Assembly (NCBI RefSeq): GCF_031180965.1
Contig: NZ_JAPSLH010000007.1
Span: 22,087 to 86,086 of the forward strand
Direction: 5' to 3'
Source: Chelativorans sp.
GTDB lineage: Bacteria > Pseudomonadota > Alphaproteobacteria > Rhizobiales > Rhizobiaceae
DNA length: 64,000 bases
Every line of letters starts with the position of its first letter. The first letter of the stretch is position 1. The notes below the pieces were generated by a model. It saw only the letters and a program-made list of their open reading frames with translations. It was not told where the DNA came from and did no database searches. This document shows, one piece after another, positions 57,310 to 64,000 of the stretch. The position numbers and the translations under genes were made by a program.

Positions 57310-57335
57310 AAACCCGGCGGGCAAGCCCGCCGGGT
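57310..57335 (-). terminator. Rho-independent terminator of the porin gene
   Basis: A perfect 11-bp stem ACCCGGCGGGC/GCCCGCCGGGT (57312-57322 and 57325-57335) with a 2-base gap reads on the minus strand into TTTCTTTTG, 28 bp after the porin stop. Confidence 0.9.
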
Positions 57336-57362
57336 CTCATCAAGCTTGTCTTCTAACCGAGA

Positions 57363-58505
57363 TTAGAAGTCGCGCTGAAGGCGCAGGAAGCCGTGCCACT
57401 GCTCCGGATCCTCCACAACACCGCCCGAGGTCAGGAAGGTGCCGTCGAAGGTCGTGTAGTTGATGGCCAGCTTGGCGTTGAAGTTCTCGACGATCGCGTA
57501 GTCGATGGTCGCACCGGCGCGGATCGCGTCGATACCGTCAACCGAGAAGGCTTCGCCCAGTTCGTGACCAACGCCGCTCAGGTACTGAGCGCCGATCGAC
57601 GCCTTGAAGCGCGGGTTGAACTGGTAGCCGATCAAGCCGCCAGCAGACCACTCGGCGCCGGCCCGGAACGGAAATCCGGCAATGTCTCCACCCGTCGCAT
57701 CGAACACATCGACCGAGTAGAAATTGATGCCGCTTTCGTAGGTGGCGATACCTTCGAGCCAGAGAGCGTCCGTGAGGTTCACCCTTGCGATGGCCTTGGC
57801 GGCGAACTCTTCCGCCGTGGCGTCGTAGGCGCCCCACACATTCAGGCCGCCCCAACCCTGGGTGAAGCCGACCTTGCCGACCACATTCGGCGTCCAGTCA
57901 TAGGCGTCGTCCACCTCTTCGAGGGCGACCGTGGCCTGAAAGCCGTTGGCAGCGTCGAAGGTGTAGCGGATGAAGTGCGCGCGGTCACCGCCGCCAACGT
58001 CGAACTCAGCGGAGAGGCCGGCGTCATACAGCGTATCGGCCACGCCCATGGAGAGGCCGCCCAGCGAGATGATCGCCTGCTGAACGCGGGACGTGGCAGA
58101 GGTGAGGTTGTAGGAGAGAGCACCACCCTCATTGATCCCGTCGATTTCCAACGGAGATCCGGGAGTGGCCTCGGACTGGAAGCGCAGCTCGATAAAGCCG
58201 CCCAGGGTGCCGAGTTCCGTCTCCGAACGGGCGTCGAGGGTGACGGTCGCGCGGGCATACTTGTCCCAGCCTTCCTGCTCGACGAAATCGCCGTCGGAAT
58301 AGCCCATCTGGTAACGGACATAGCCGCCGATCTTCAGGCAGGTCTCGGTCCCCGGAATGTAGAAGAAGCCTGCGCCGTAAACGTCGCAGACGCGCACATA
58401 TTCCATCGGCTCCGGCTCCGGAACGACGATGGCATCAGCCGCCTGGGCGCCCGATACGGCTGCCGTGACAGCCGCGGAGCCGATAAGAAGGCTCTTGATG
58501 TTCAT
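57363..58505 (-). CDS. Omp2-type outer-membrane porin
   Basis: This 380-residue porin of the alphaproteobacterial Porin_2 family has a signal peptide (MNIKSLLIGSAAVTAAVSGA, cleavage after AQA at 22), then a conserved N-terminal disulfide region with VRVCDVYGAGFFYIPGTETC at about residues 37-56. The rest is a 16-strand beta barrel of alternating residues ending in ...HGFLRLQRDF with a C-terminal Phe, the barrel-assembly signal. It should form a trimeric general diffusion channel. GGAGG lies before the ATG, and a strong terminator follows the gene. Confidence 0.95.
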   Translation of the reverse strand: MNIKSLLIGSAAVTAAVSGAQAADAIVVPEPEPMEYVRVCDVYGAGFFYIPGTETCLKIGGYVRYQMGYSDGDFVEQEGWDKYARATVTLDARSETELGTLGGFIELRFQSEATPGSPLEIDGINEGGALSYNLTSATSRVQQAIISLGGLSMGVADTLYDAGLSAEFDVGGGDRAHFIRYTFDAANGFQATVALEEVDDAYDWTPNVVGKVGFTQGWGGLNVWGAYDATAEEFAAKAIARVNLTDALWLEGIATYESGINFYSVDVFDATGGDIAGFPFRAGAEWSAGGLIGYQFNPRFKASIGAQYLSGVGHELGEAFSVDGIDAIRAGATIDYAIVENFNAKLAINYTTFDGTFLTSGGVVEDPEQWHGFLRLQRDF

Positions 58506-58901
58506 TTCTGACCTCCAGTCAAAGTTCTAAAGAAAGGGTCTGGGTATCTTTTGCTGAAGGACAGCGTTCCCTGCCCCATCCCCAAGGTTTGAAAAGTTGC
58601 GCCCCCGGCGCTCCTTCTCCGCAGCCGACATTACCCATGGCGCGGCGGGGTTCAACTGTCATTGCTACGGGAAGCGGGGTAATCCAGCGCTATGCACGGA
58701 GCCTGTTGCACAAAAGCCACGTTTGAAGCACCGGTTTTTCCACTTCGTTAAGCACGATACGCGGATTGACCTTCGGCATCCCGCTCGAAGAGGCGGTTTG
58801 CGCCACGATCCATGGCAGTGGCAGGGCGAATCGGGCCCCGAGGAGGCAAATGCATGGCGACCCGGAAGCCGGGGACCGGCGGACGGCCCCGGATCCTTCG
58901 G
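58506..58901. other. 396-bp gap between porin and PhyH genes
   Basis: This gap should hold the porin promoter (minus strand), but no clear -35/-10 pair was identified. A GC-rich CCGGGG/CCCCGG repeat lies near 58870-58895 close to the PhyH stop, without a T run. No RNA gene, tRNA or conserved reading frame was seen. Confidence 0.6.
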
Positions 58902-59690
58902 CTACAGCGCCAACCCGCATGCCCGCCGGATGGCGGCCTGAACCGGCGACGGCGGCAACGCAGGATCAAACTCATCCTTCGGCAAAAGCGGCGGCTGCGC
59001 CATGAAACGCGGCCGCTTTCCCCGGTGGGGCTGTGCGGCATGAACGAGGAATGGGTGGCACAGATAGACGGTGCCGGCAGAGCCTGTCGCGAGCTCGACT
59101 TCGCAATTCTCCGTCGATGCGTATCCCTCCGCCGAGAGCTGCCGCAGCGTCGCGCCAGCGTCCCCATAGGGCAGCAGTTCCCGCGCGATGGTGCGATGCG
59201 ATCCTTTGCGGATTCTGGTAGGCGCGTCGTCCGGGCCGACATCCGAGAAGAGGAAGAGCATCAGCAGTGCCCGCCCGCTGCTCTTCACATTCACCCGCCA
59301 CTCCATGAAATCGGGGGAATCGCCGAAGCTCATATCCACATGCCATCCGTCATCCCCCGGCGCTTCCGGTGAGGGAAAACGGATCGGGAAGGTTCCAAGG
59401 CCTTGGGGTGTGAGCCAGCGCCCCTCGCCGGCGAGCCGGTCGTAGGCCTTTTGCAGGGTTGGAGTGTTGGCAGCCTCTATGAACGGAGCCGAAGACTTGG
59501 ATCCGACACGGATGACTGGACGAGTCCAGCTTTGCGGCTCGTCCGGCGAAAGACCGATATCCCGCCAGAGCTCGTCCCTGCATTGCTTTGCAAGCTCGGA
59601 GCTGAAGGCGTTTTCGACTTTGACGAAGCCGTCCTCGACGAAGTCCTGGACCTGACGCGCGGTCAAGCCGGTGTGCTCATTTTTGGGCAT
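58902..59690 (-). CDS. Phytanoyl-CoA dioxygenase (PhyH) family protein
   Basis: This 262-residue Fe(II)/2-oxoglutarate-dependent oxygenase has the metal HxD in GWHVDMSFGD (about residues 119-128), and a distal His and 2-oxoglutarate Arg in LVHAAQPHRGKRPRFMAQPP. Its family hydroxylates acyl-CoAs or small molecules; the substrate here is unknown. The ATG at 59690 (MPKNEHTG) has GGAG seven bases upstream; an ATG at 59696 is too close to it. It is solitary between the porin and tRNA genes. Confidence 0.85.
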   Translation of the reverse strand: MPKNEHTGLTARQVQDFVEDGFVKVENAFSSELAKQCRDELWRDIGLSPDEPQSWTRPVIRVGSKSSAPFIEAANTPTLQKAYDRLAGEGRWLTPQGLGTFPIRFPSPEAPGDDGWHVDMSFGDSPDFMEWRVNVKSSGRALLMLFLFSDVGPDDAPTRIRKGSHRTIARELLPYGDAGATLRQLSAEGYASTENCEVELATGSAGTVYLCHPFLVHAAQPHRGKRPRFMAQPPLLPKDEFDPALPPSPVQAAIRRACGLAL

Positions 59691-59866
59691 ATACATTCTC
59701 CATGGCCCTCGCGTCGGCGAGGGCGTCTTGATCTGATCGGCGCAAGGCGCCGGCACGACTTTCAGCCGTTCAGACCAGAGGGAAGAATGTGCACATGAAC
59801 ATCATGGCCAAGGTGTAGCCAACTCGGCAGGCGTACTCAAGGGCAGTGGTTGCAATCGGCGGGAGA

Positions 59867-59957
59867 TGGCGGAGAGGATGGGATTCGAACCCACGAGGCC
59901 CTTTTGGGGCCTACTCCCTTAGCAGGGGAGCGCCTTCGACCACTCGGCCACCTCTCC
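59867..59957 (-). tRNA. tRNA-Ser (anticodon GCU)
   Basis: On the minus strand this is a class II tRNA with acceptor GGAGAGG/CCTCTCC, D arm GGCCGAGTGGTCGAAGGC, anticodon loop CTGCTAA (anticodon GCT), a long variable arm (GGCCC-AAAA-GGGCC), T arm GTGGGTTCGAATCCCAT and an encoded CCA. It reads AGC/AGU codons. All stems pair. Confidence 0.97.
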
Positions 59958-60130
59958 GGTCGCTCCGCACATAGCCGCAACCCCCCTCGATTGCAAGGCG
60001 GCTCGCCGCTGCCGCGGGGAAAGCCGGGACCGGTGCCGGCGTGGCACCTTGCAGCGCTGCGCTGCCGCGGATCGAATCGCCGGCCTTCGCGAAAAGGACC
60101 GGCATTGCCCCGAGAAATTTTACCTCCCCA

Positions 60131-60155
60131 GGAACTAGTGCTAGACAGCGGAGTT
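60131..60155 (+). promoter_or_regulatory. Putative EcfG (general stress response) promoter
   Basis: GGAAC (60131-60135), 16 bases and AGTT (60152-60155) match the EcfG consensus GGAAC-N16/17-cGTT except for one base. It lies 28 bp before the hybrid kinase ATG, and no better housekeeping promoter was noticed there. Confidence 0.55.
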
Positions 60156-60182
60156 TCAGGAAGTTCACCCGAGGCGGGCTTA

Positions 60183-62792
60183 ATGAACAAGAACCAACCC
60201 GGGCCTGAGGTCAAAGCGCTGCAAAGAACCCTCGGGTCAGGAGCATTGCTGGAAGCGCTGCCGGTCGGCGTCTATTGCTGCGCCGCCGACGGCACGATCA
60301 CGCAGTTCAACCGCCGCGCCGCCGAGCTGTGGGGCCGGACGCCGAGGATCGGTGAGACGGACGAGCGCTTTTGCGGCTCGCACAAGCTCTTCCTGCCCGA
60401 CGGCACGCCCCTCCCTCACGACAGGACGCCCATGGTCGACGTGCTGCGCGATCACGTCCCGGCGCGGGACCTGCGGGTCGTAGTGGAGCGGCCGGACGGC
60501 AGCCGCGTCCACGTCCTGGTCAATATAGACCCGCTCTTCGACGAGGACGGCCGCTTCGTGGGGGCCGTGAATTGCTTCCAGGACGTTTCCGAGATCGTGC
60601 GGGCGCATGAGGAGCTGCGGAAAAGCAGGGACGAGCTCGACGACTTCTTCGAGAACGCCGCCATTGGCCTGCATGTGGTCGCCGGCGACGGCACGATCCT
60701 GCGCGCCAACAAGGCCGAGCTCGAGCTTCTGGGCTATGACCGGTCCGAATATGTCGGCCGGCGCATCACCGACTTCCATGCCGACAAGCGTGCCATTGAC
60801 GATATCCTGGCGCGCCTGTCGGACGGACAGACGCTCGACCGCTATCCCGCCCGGCTTGTCGCCAAGGACGGCTCCATCAAGCATGTGCTGATCACCTCCA
60901 GCGGCCGTTTCCTTGACGGCGCCTTCCAAAGCACCCGCTGCTTCACCCAGGACGTCACCGACATCGTCCTGGGAGCGGACCGCATGCGCGAGAGCGAGCG
61001 CCGCTTCCAAAATCTCATCGAAGGGCTTCCGGTCGCGGTCTACACCACCGATGCCGACGGGGTGATCACCTTCTACAACCAGGCTGCCGCGGCGATAGCC
61101 GGGCGCGAGCCGCGCATCGGCGTCGACAGGTGGTCGATCATGCACCGGCTCTACACGCTCGAGGGAGAACCGGTGGCGCCGGAGGACTCGCCGGTGGCGA
61201 TGGCGCTGCGCGAAGGGCGCGCCCTGAAGGGGATAGAGCTCGTCGCCGAACGCCCCAACGGCACCCGCATCCGCTACATGCCGCACCCCACTCCGCTTTT
61301 CGATGCCGAGGGCCGCATCAGCGGCGTGGCCAACATCCTCGTGGATGTGACCGAGCGGCACAGGAGCGAGCTCGAGGCAGGGCATCTTGCGGCGATCATC
61401 GCCTCCTCCAACGACGCCATCGTCAGCAAGACGCTCGAAGGCGTGATCCGCTCCTGGAACGCCGGAGCGGAGCGCATCTTCGGCTATTCGGCGGAGGAGA
61501 TCGTCGGCCGGCCAATCACCACGATCATCCCGCCGGAGCTGCACGGGCAGGAGAAAGAGATCCTCTCGCGGCTGCAGCGCGGCGAGCGGATCGAGCATTT
61601 CGAGACCGAGCGCGTGACCAAGGACGGGCGCAGGCTCGACATCTCGCTCACGGTCTCCCCCGTGCACGACCGGAACGGGCGCGTCATCGGCGCTTCGAAA
61701 GTGGCGCGCGACGTCACCGACCGCAAGCGGGCGGAGAAGCTGCAGCGGCTGCTCATCAGCGAGCTCAACCACCGCGTCAAGAACACGCTGGCCACCGTCC
61801 AGTCCATCGCCAACCAGACGGTGCGCCTGTCGCGCAGCCCCGAGGAATTCGCCGCGAGCTTCAGCGGCCGGATCCAGGCCTTGGCCCATACCCACGACCT
61901 GCTCACGCGCAATTCCTGGCAGGGCGCCGAGATCCTGCTTCTCGTCAAGGAGCAGCTGATGCTGAACGGGGAGGAGGACAAGAGGATCACCTTTTCCGGC
62001 CCCGCGCTCACCCTCGAGCCGCAGCCGGCCCTGCACCTTGCGCTGGTGCTGCATGAGCTCGGCACCAATGCGCGCAAATACGGCTCGCTTTCCGTGCCCG
62101 GCGGCCGGCTGGCGGTCACCTGGACGGTCAGAACCGGATCGGGCAGCAGCCTCATCCTAAACTGGCAGGAGAGCGGCGGGCCGGCGGTGGAAGTGCCCAC
62201 CCGGCGCGGCTTCGGCACCACGCTCATCGAAAAGAGCCTGGCTGCCCATGGCGGCGAGGTTTCCGTCCAGTACCAGGCCGACGGCCTCAGCTGCGAAATC
62301 ATGCTGCCCATATCGGATCAGGCGCACAGCCGGGACAATTCCTTCGGGCGCATCCAGGCGACCACGTCCCCCCATGCCGACGAGCCGGGGGTCGATTTCG
62401 ACATTCAGGGCAAGCGCATCCTCGTCATAGAAGACGAATCCCTCATCGCGATGGAAATCGCCAATATCCTCGCGGATGCCGGCTGCATCGTCGTCGGTCC
62501 GGCGGCGACCACGGAAAGAGCGAGGGAACTCATCGGCAAAGGCGAGTTCGACGCAGCGCTTCTCGACGCCAATCTCAACGGCCGGCGCGTCGACGAGCTT
62601 GCATCGGAGCTCACCCGCCGCGGCGTGCCCTTCGCCTTCCTCACCGGTTACGAGCGGGAAGGCCTGCCGGAAGCGTTCCGCCAGGCGCCGATGGTCAACA
62701 AGCCCTTCACCCGCAACGACGCCCTCGACATCATCCACAGGCTGACGGGCAAGGGCGGCGACGTCATCCCCTTGAGGCAGATGACAAGCTAG
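60183..62792 (+). CDS. Multi-PAS HWE hybrid histidine kinase with receiver
   Basis: This 869-residue soluble protein has no membrane segment. Four PAS regions lie at about residues 17-130, 145-265, 275-395 and 400-525. Next is an HWE-family kinase with the phosphoacceptor His530 in ELNHRVKNTL and the ATP site LHELGTNARKYGSLS. A C-terminal receiver (about 745-860) has VIEDES and phospho-Asp795 in LLDANLNGR. HWE kinases often feed the general stress response through PhyR. The EcfG-like promoter upstream supports this. The frame upstream of 60183 runs through tRNA-Ser and is not coding. Confidence 0.93.
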   Translation: MNKNQPGPEVKALQRTLGSGALLEALPVGVYCCAADGTITQFNRRAAELWGRTPRIGETDERFCGSHKLFLPDGTPLPHDRTPMVDVLRDHVPARDLRVVVERPDGSRVHVLVNIDPLFDEDGRFVGAVNCFQDVSEIVRAHEELRKSRDELDDFFENAAIGLHVVAGDGTILRANKAELELLGYDRSEYVGRRITDFHADKRAIDDILARLSDGQTLDRYPARLVAKDGSIKHVLITSSGRFLDGAFQSTRCFTQDVTDIVLGADRMRESERRFQNLIEGLPVAVYTTDADGVITFYNQAAAAIAGREPRIGVDRWSIMHRLYTLEGEPVAPEDSPVAMALREGRALKGIELVAERPNGTRIRYMPHPTPLFDAEGRISGVANILVDVTERHRSELEAGHLAAIIASSNDAIVSKTLEGVIRSWNAGAERIFGYSAEEIVGRPITTIIPPELHGQEKEILSRLQRGERIEHFETERVTKDGRRLDISLTVSPVHDRNGRVIGASKVARDVTDRKRAEKLQRLLISELNHRVKNTLATVQSIANQTVRLSRSPEEFAASFSGRIQALAHTHDLLTRNSWQGAEILLLVKEQLMLNGEEDKRITFSGPALTLEPQPALHLALVLHELGTNARKYGSLSVPGGRLAVTWTVRTGSGSSLILNWQESGGPAVEVPTRRGFGTTLIEKSLAAHGGEVSVQYQADGLSCEIMLPISDQAHSRDNSFGRIQATTSPHADEPGVDFDIQGKRILVIEDESLIAMEIANILADAGCIVVGPAATTERARELIGKGEFDAALLDANLNGRRVDELASELTRRGVPFAFLTGYEREGLPEAFRQAPMVNKPFTRNDALDIIHRLTGKGGDVIPLRQMTS

Positions 62793-62824
62793 CCCGGCCT
62801 CGCTCCGGGCTGCTCAGCGCTCAG

Positions 62825-63235
62825 TCAGTCGGCCGAATCGGCGAACGGCGTGTCGGGCGTGCTGACATAGAACAGCACCATGGTGGCGGGGTTCTCCGGG
62901 TCGAGATTTCTCCCCGTCATCTTCACCTGCGAAGGCTCCACGAACACCTCCCCCGCGCGGACGCTCACCGGCTCCCGTCCGTCAAGCTGCAGGGTGAAGG
63001 TGCCGGTGAGGATATAGACCGTTACCGGGAAACGGTGCGAGTGGCGGGGCGTGCGGTCTCCCGGATCCAGCCTGGCGAAGAGCACGCGGATTTCCTGGCG
63101 CGGGTCTGTCGGCATCGCCTCCACGATCTCGCGGTGCAAGGCCGTCAGTTTTGCCGCGCCGGTTTCCCTGGCCGACGTCGTGGTGCCCACCTGAAGCCCG
63201 GCGATCGCCTGGGCCGCTTCCATCGTCTTGTGCAT
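62825..63235 (-). CDS. Cupin-domain protein
   Basis: This 136-residue single cupin has the metal motif TPRHSHRFPVTVYILTGTF at about residues 67-85 and the second motif RAGEVFVEP. It can bind a metal, but no enzyme or sensor role can be assigned. The start at 63235 (MHKTMEAAQA) follows GGAGG. It is divergent from the LysR gene at 63335, 99 bp away, and is a likely target of that regulator. Confidence 0.87.
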   Translation of the reverse strand: MHKTMEAAQAIAGLQVGTTTSARETGAAKLTALHREIVEAMPTDPRQEIRVLFARLDPGDRTPRHSHRFPVTVYILTGTFTLQLDGREPVSVRAGEVFVEPSQVKMTGRNLDPENPATMVLFYVSTPDTPFADSAD

Positions 63236-63334
63236 TGCTGCCTCCGTTTTTGAACCACCGGACGGTAAACCCGCCCGGGGTCCCGCGGCAGCAGCAAGGT
63301 TGCCGAGCGCCCGCGCAAGGATGCATAACAGGCG

Positions 63335-64000
63335 ATGTTCGACTGGAATGACCTGCGTTATCTCCTGGCCGTCGCCCGTCATGGCAGCACGCTGTCGGCT
63401 GCCAGATTTCTTGGCGTCAACCAGTCCACCGTCCACAGACGGATCGCGGAGCTGGAACGGCGCGTCGGCCATGCCCTGGTGAAGCGGCACCCTTCCGGAT
63501 ATCAGCTCACCGAATTCGGCAAATCCATGCTGCCGGCCGTGGAAAATGTCGAGGCGTCGATCATCGCGCTCGAGCGGCAGATCCAGTCCTACAGCCGGGA
63601 GCTCACCGGCGTCATAAAGCTCACATGCCCCGAGCCGCTTGTCTCACGCATCACCGGTTCGCCGCTCCTCGCCCTGTTCCAGGAGCGCTACCCGGCACTG
63701 CGCGTCGAGTTCGTCATGAGCGACCGCTATCTCGATCTTTCCAGGGGCGAGGCGGATATCGCCCTGCGGTCCGGCGAGCCGGAAGACGAAAGCCTGGTCG
63801 GACGCAAGATCGGCGATTCCATATGGGCCGTCTATGGCAGCAAGAGCTACGTCCAGCACCACGGCCGCCCCTGGCGCGTGGAAGACCTGGCGGACCACGC
63901 CATCATCGGCTTTGACGGGATGCTGGCAAATCACCGGGCGGCAAAATGGCTTTCGGCGGTGGCTCCCGGCGCCAGGGTGGCCGCGACCAACAACAGCGTG
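63335..64000 (+). CDS. LysR-family regulator, 3' end outside window
   Basis: The first 222 residues of a LysR-type regulator are present. The winged helix-turn-helix (LRYLLAVARHGSTLSAARFL, about residues 7-26, then VNQSTVHRRIAELE) is followed by an effector domain with ...PEDESLVGRKIGD. The gene runs off at base 64000; about 80 residues are missing if it has the usual ~300. It is divergent from the cupin gene, which it probably controls. No stop or frameshift is seen. Confidence 0.9.
   Translation, partial: MFDWNDLRYLLAVARHGSTLSAARFLGVNQSTVHRRIAELERRVGHALVKRHPSGYQLTEFGKSMLPAVENVEASIIALERQIQSYSRELTGVIKLTCPEPLVSRITGSPLLALFQERYPALRVEFVMSDRYLDLSRGEADIALRSGEPEDESLVGRKIGDSIWAVYGSKSYVQHHGRPWRVEDLADHAIIGFDGMLANHRAAKWLSAVAPGARVAATNNSV

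Noticed and set aside
56598-57356. Several open frames of 150-220 codons on both strands
   Set aside because: They arise from the palindromic repeat cluster and GC bias, with no recognisable protein.
58701-58715. GCCTGTTGCACAAA resembling an insertion-sequence end
   Set aside because: No inverted partner, target duplication or transposase is nearby.
59850-60182. Open frame extending the hybrid kinase upstream by 111 codons
   Set aside because: It passes through the tRNA-Ser gene and lacks a ribosome binding site; PAS homology starts after 60183.

Overview
The window is chromosomal DNA from an alphaproteobacterium of the order Hyphomicrobiales (Rhizobiales), most like the Mesorhizobium/Chelativorans/Phyllobacteriaceae branch. 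The evidence is the high GC content, an Omp2-type porin with the Rhizobiales N-terminal pattern (CDVYGAG...GTETC), a single bifunctional Rsh, an HWE histidine kinase, TTAA-N7-TTAA (CtrA-type) and GGAAC-N16-xGTT (EcfG-type) sites, and the gene order rpsF-rpsR-rplI...dnaB-alr-radA-cvpA-purF and rpoZ-rsh-acpS-lepB-rnc-era-recO. The genus is an inference. The first ~104 bases end in C homopolymers and look like a damaged contig end; the last gene runs off the right edge.

Layout. 0.1-5.5 kb: a fabD fragment, an ABC-2 exporter pair, an LprI/DUF4232 exported protein, and a LysR regulator divergent from an aldo/keto reductase. 5.5-15.3 kb: a plus-strand housekeeping block for ribosomal proteins S6, S18 and L9, then cfa, dnaB, alr, radA, cvpA and purF. 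15.3-17.5 kb: a guanidinium exporter (gdx/sugE) behind a guanidine-II riboswitch, an SDR, and an Aas-like acyltransferase. 17.5-31.6 kb: a mostly minus-strand block with pssA-psd (phosphatidylethanolamine synthesis), an aldo/keto reductase, arsR plus an Atm1-type exporter, a LysM cell-envelope protein, rarD, cimA, pip, a GFA protein, cysS and a LysE/ArgO exporter. 31.7-41.2 kb: SRAP, Nudix, small and exported proteins, ygfZ, an HD hydrolase, a RimK-like ATP-grasp ligase coupled to a GNAT acetyltransferase, MscS, MFS and a BrnT/BrnA module. 41.2-43.3 kb: phoX behind a Pho box. 43.4-51.4 kb: the minus-strand core cluster rpoZ, rsh, DUF2062, acpS, lepB, rnc, era, recO, with a VapBC module inserted between era and recO. 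51.6-64 kb: a NYN nuclease/uracil-DNA glycosylase pair, smpB, dapA, a lytic transglycosylase, mosaic intergenic repeats, a porin, a PhyH dioxygenase, tRNA-Ser(GCU), a large hybrid HWE kinase, and a cupin/LysR pair.

Most genes are ordinary core genes. The regulatory DNA is the most informative part. The two ACGR-loop hairpins before gdx form a complete guanidine-II riboswitch, and the exporter keeps all five residues known for guanidinium-type SMR proteins. Other signals are an ArsR operator lying over its own start codon, a Pho box before phoX, two exact CtrA boxes, an EcfG-like promoter before the hybrid kinase, matching GTATAT/ATATAC operators before both toxin-antitoxin modules, and a perfect 24-bp palindrome before dapA. 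The best candidate for undescribed biochemistry is the GNAT + RimK-like ligase pair at 36.1-38.0 kb, whose product cannot be told from sequence. No CRISPR array, prophage, integrase or intact insertion sequence was seen.
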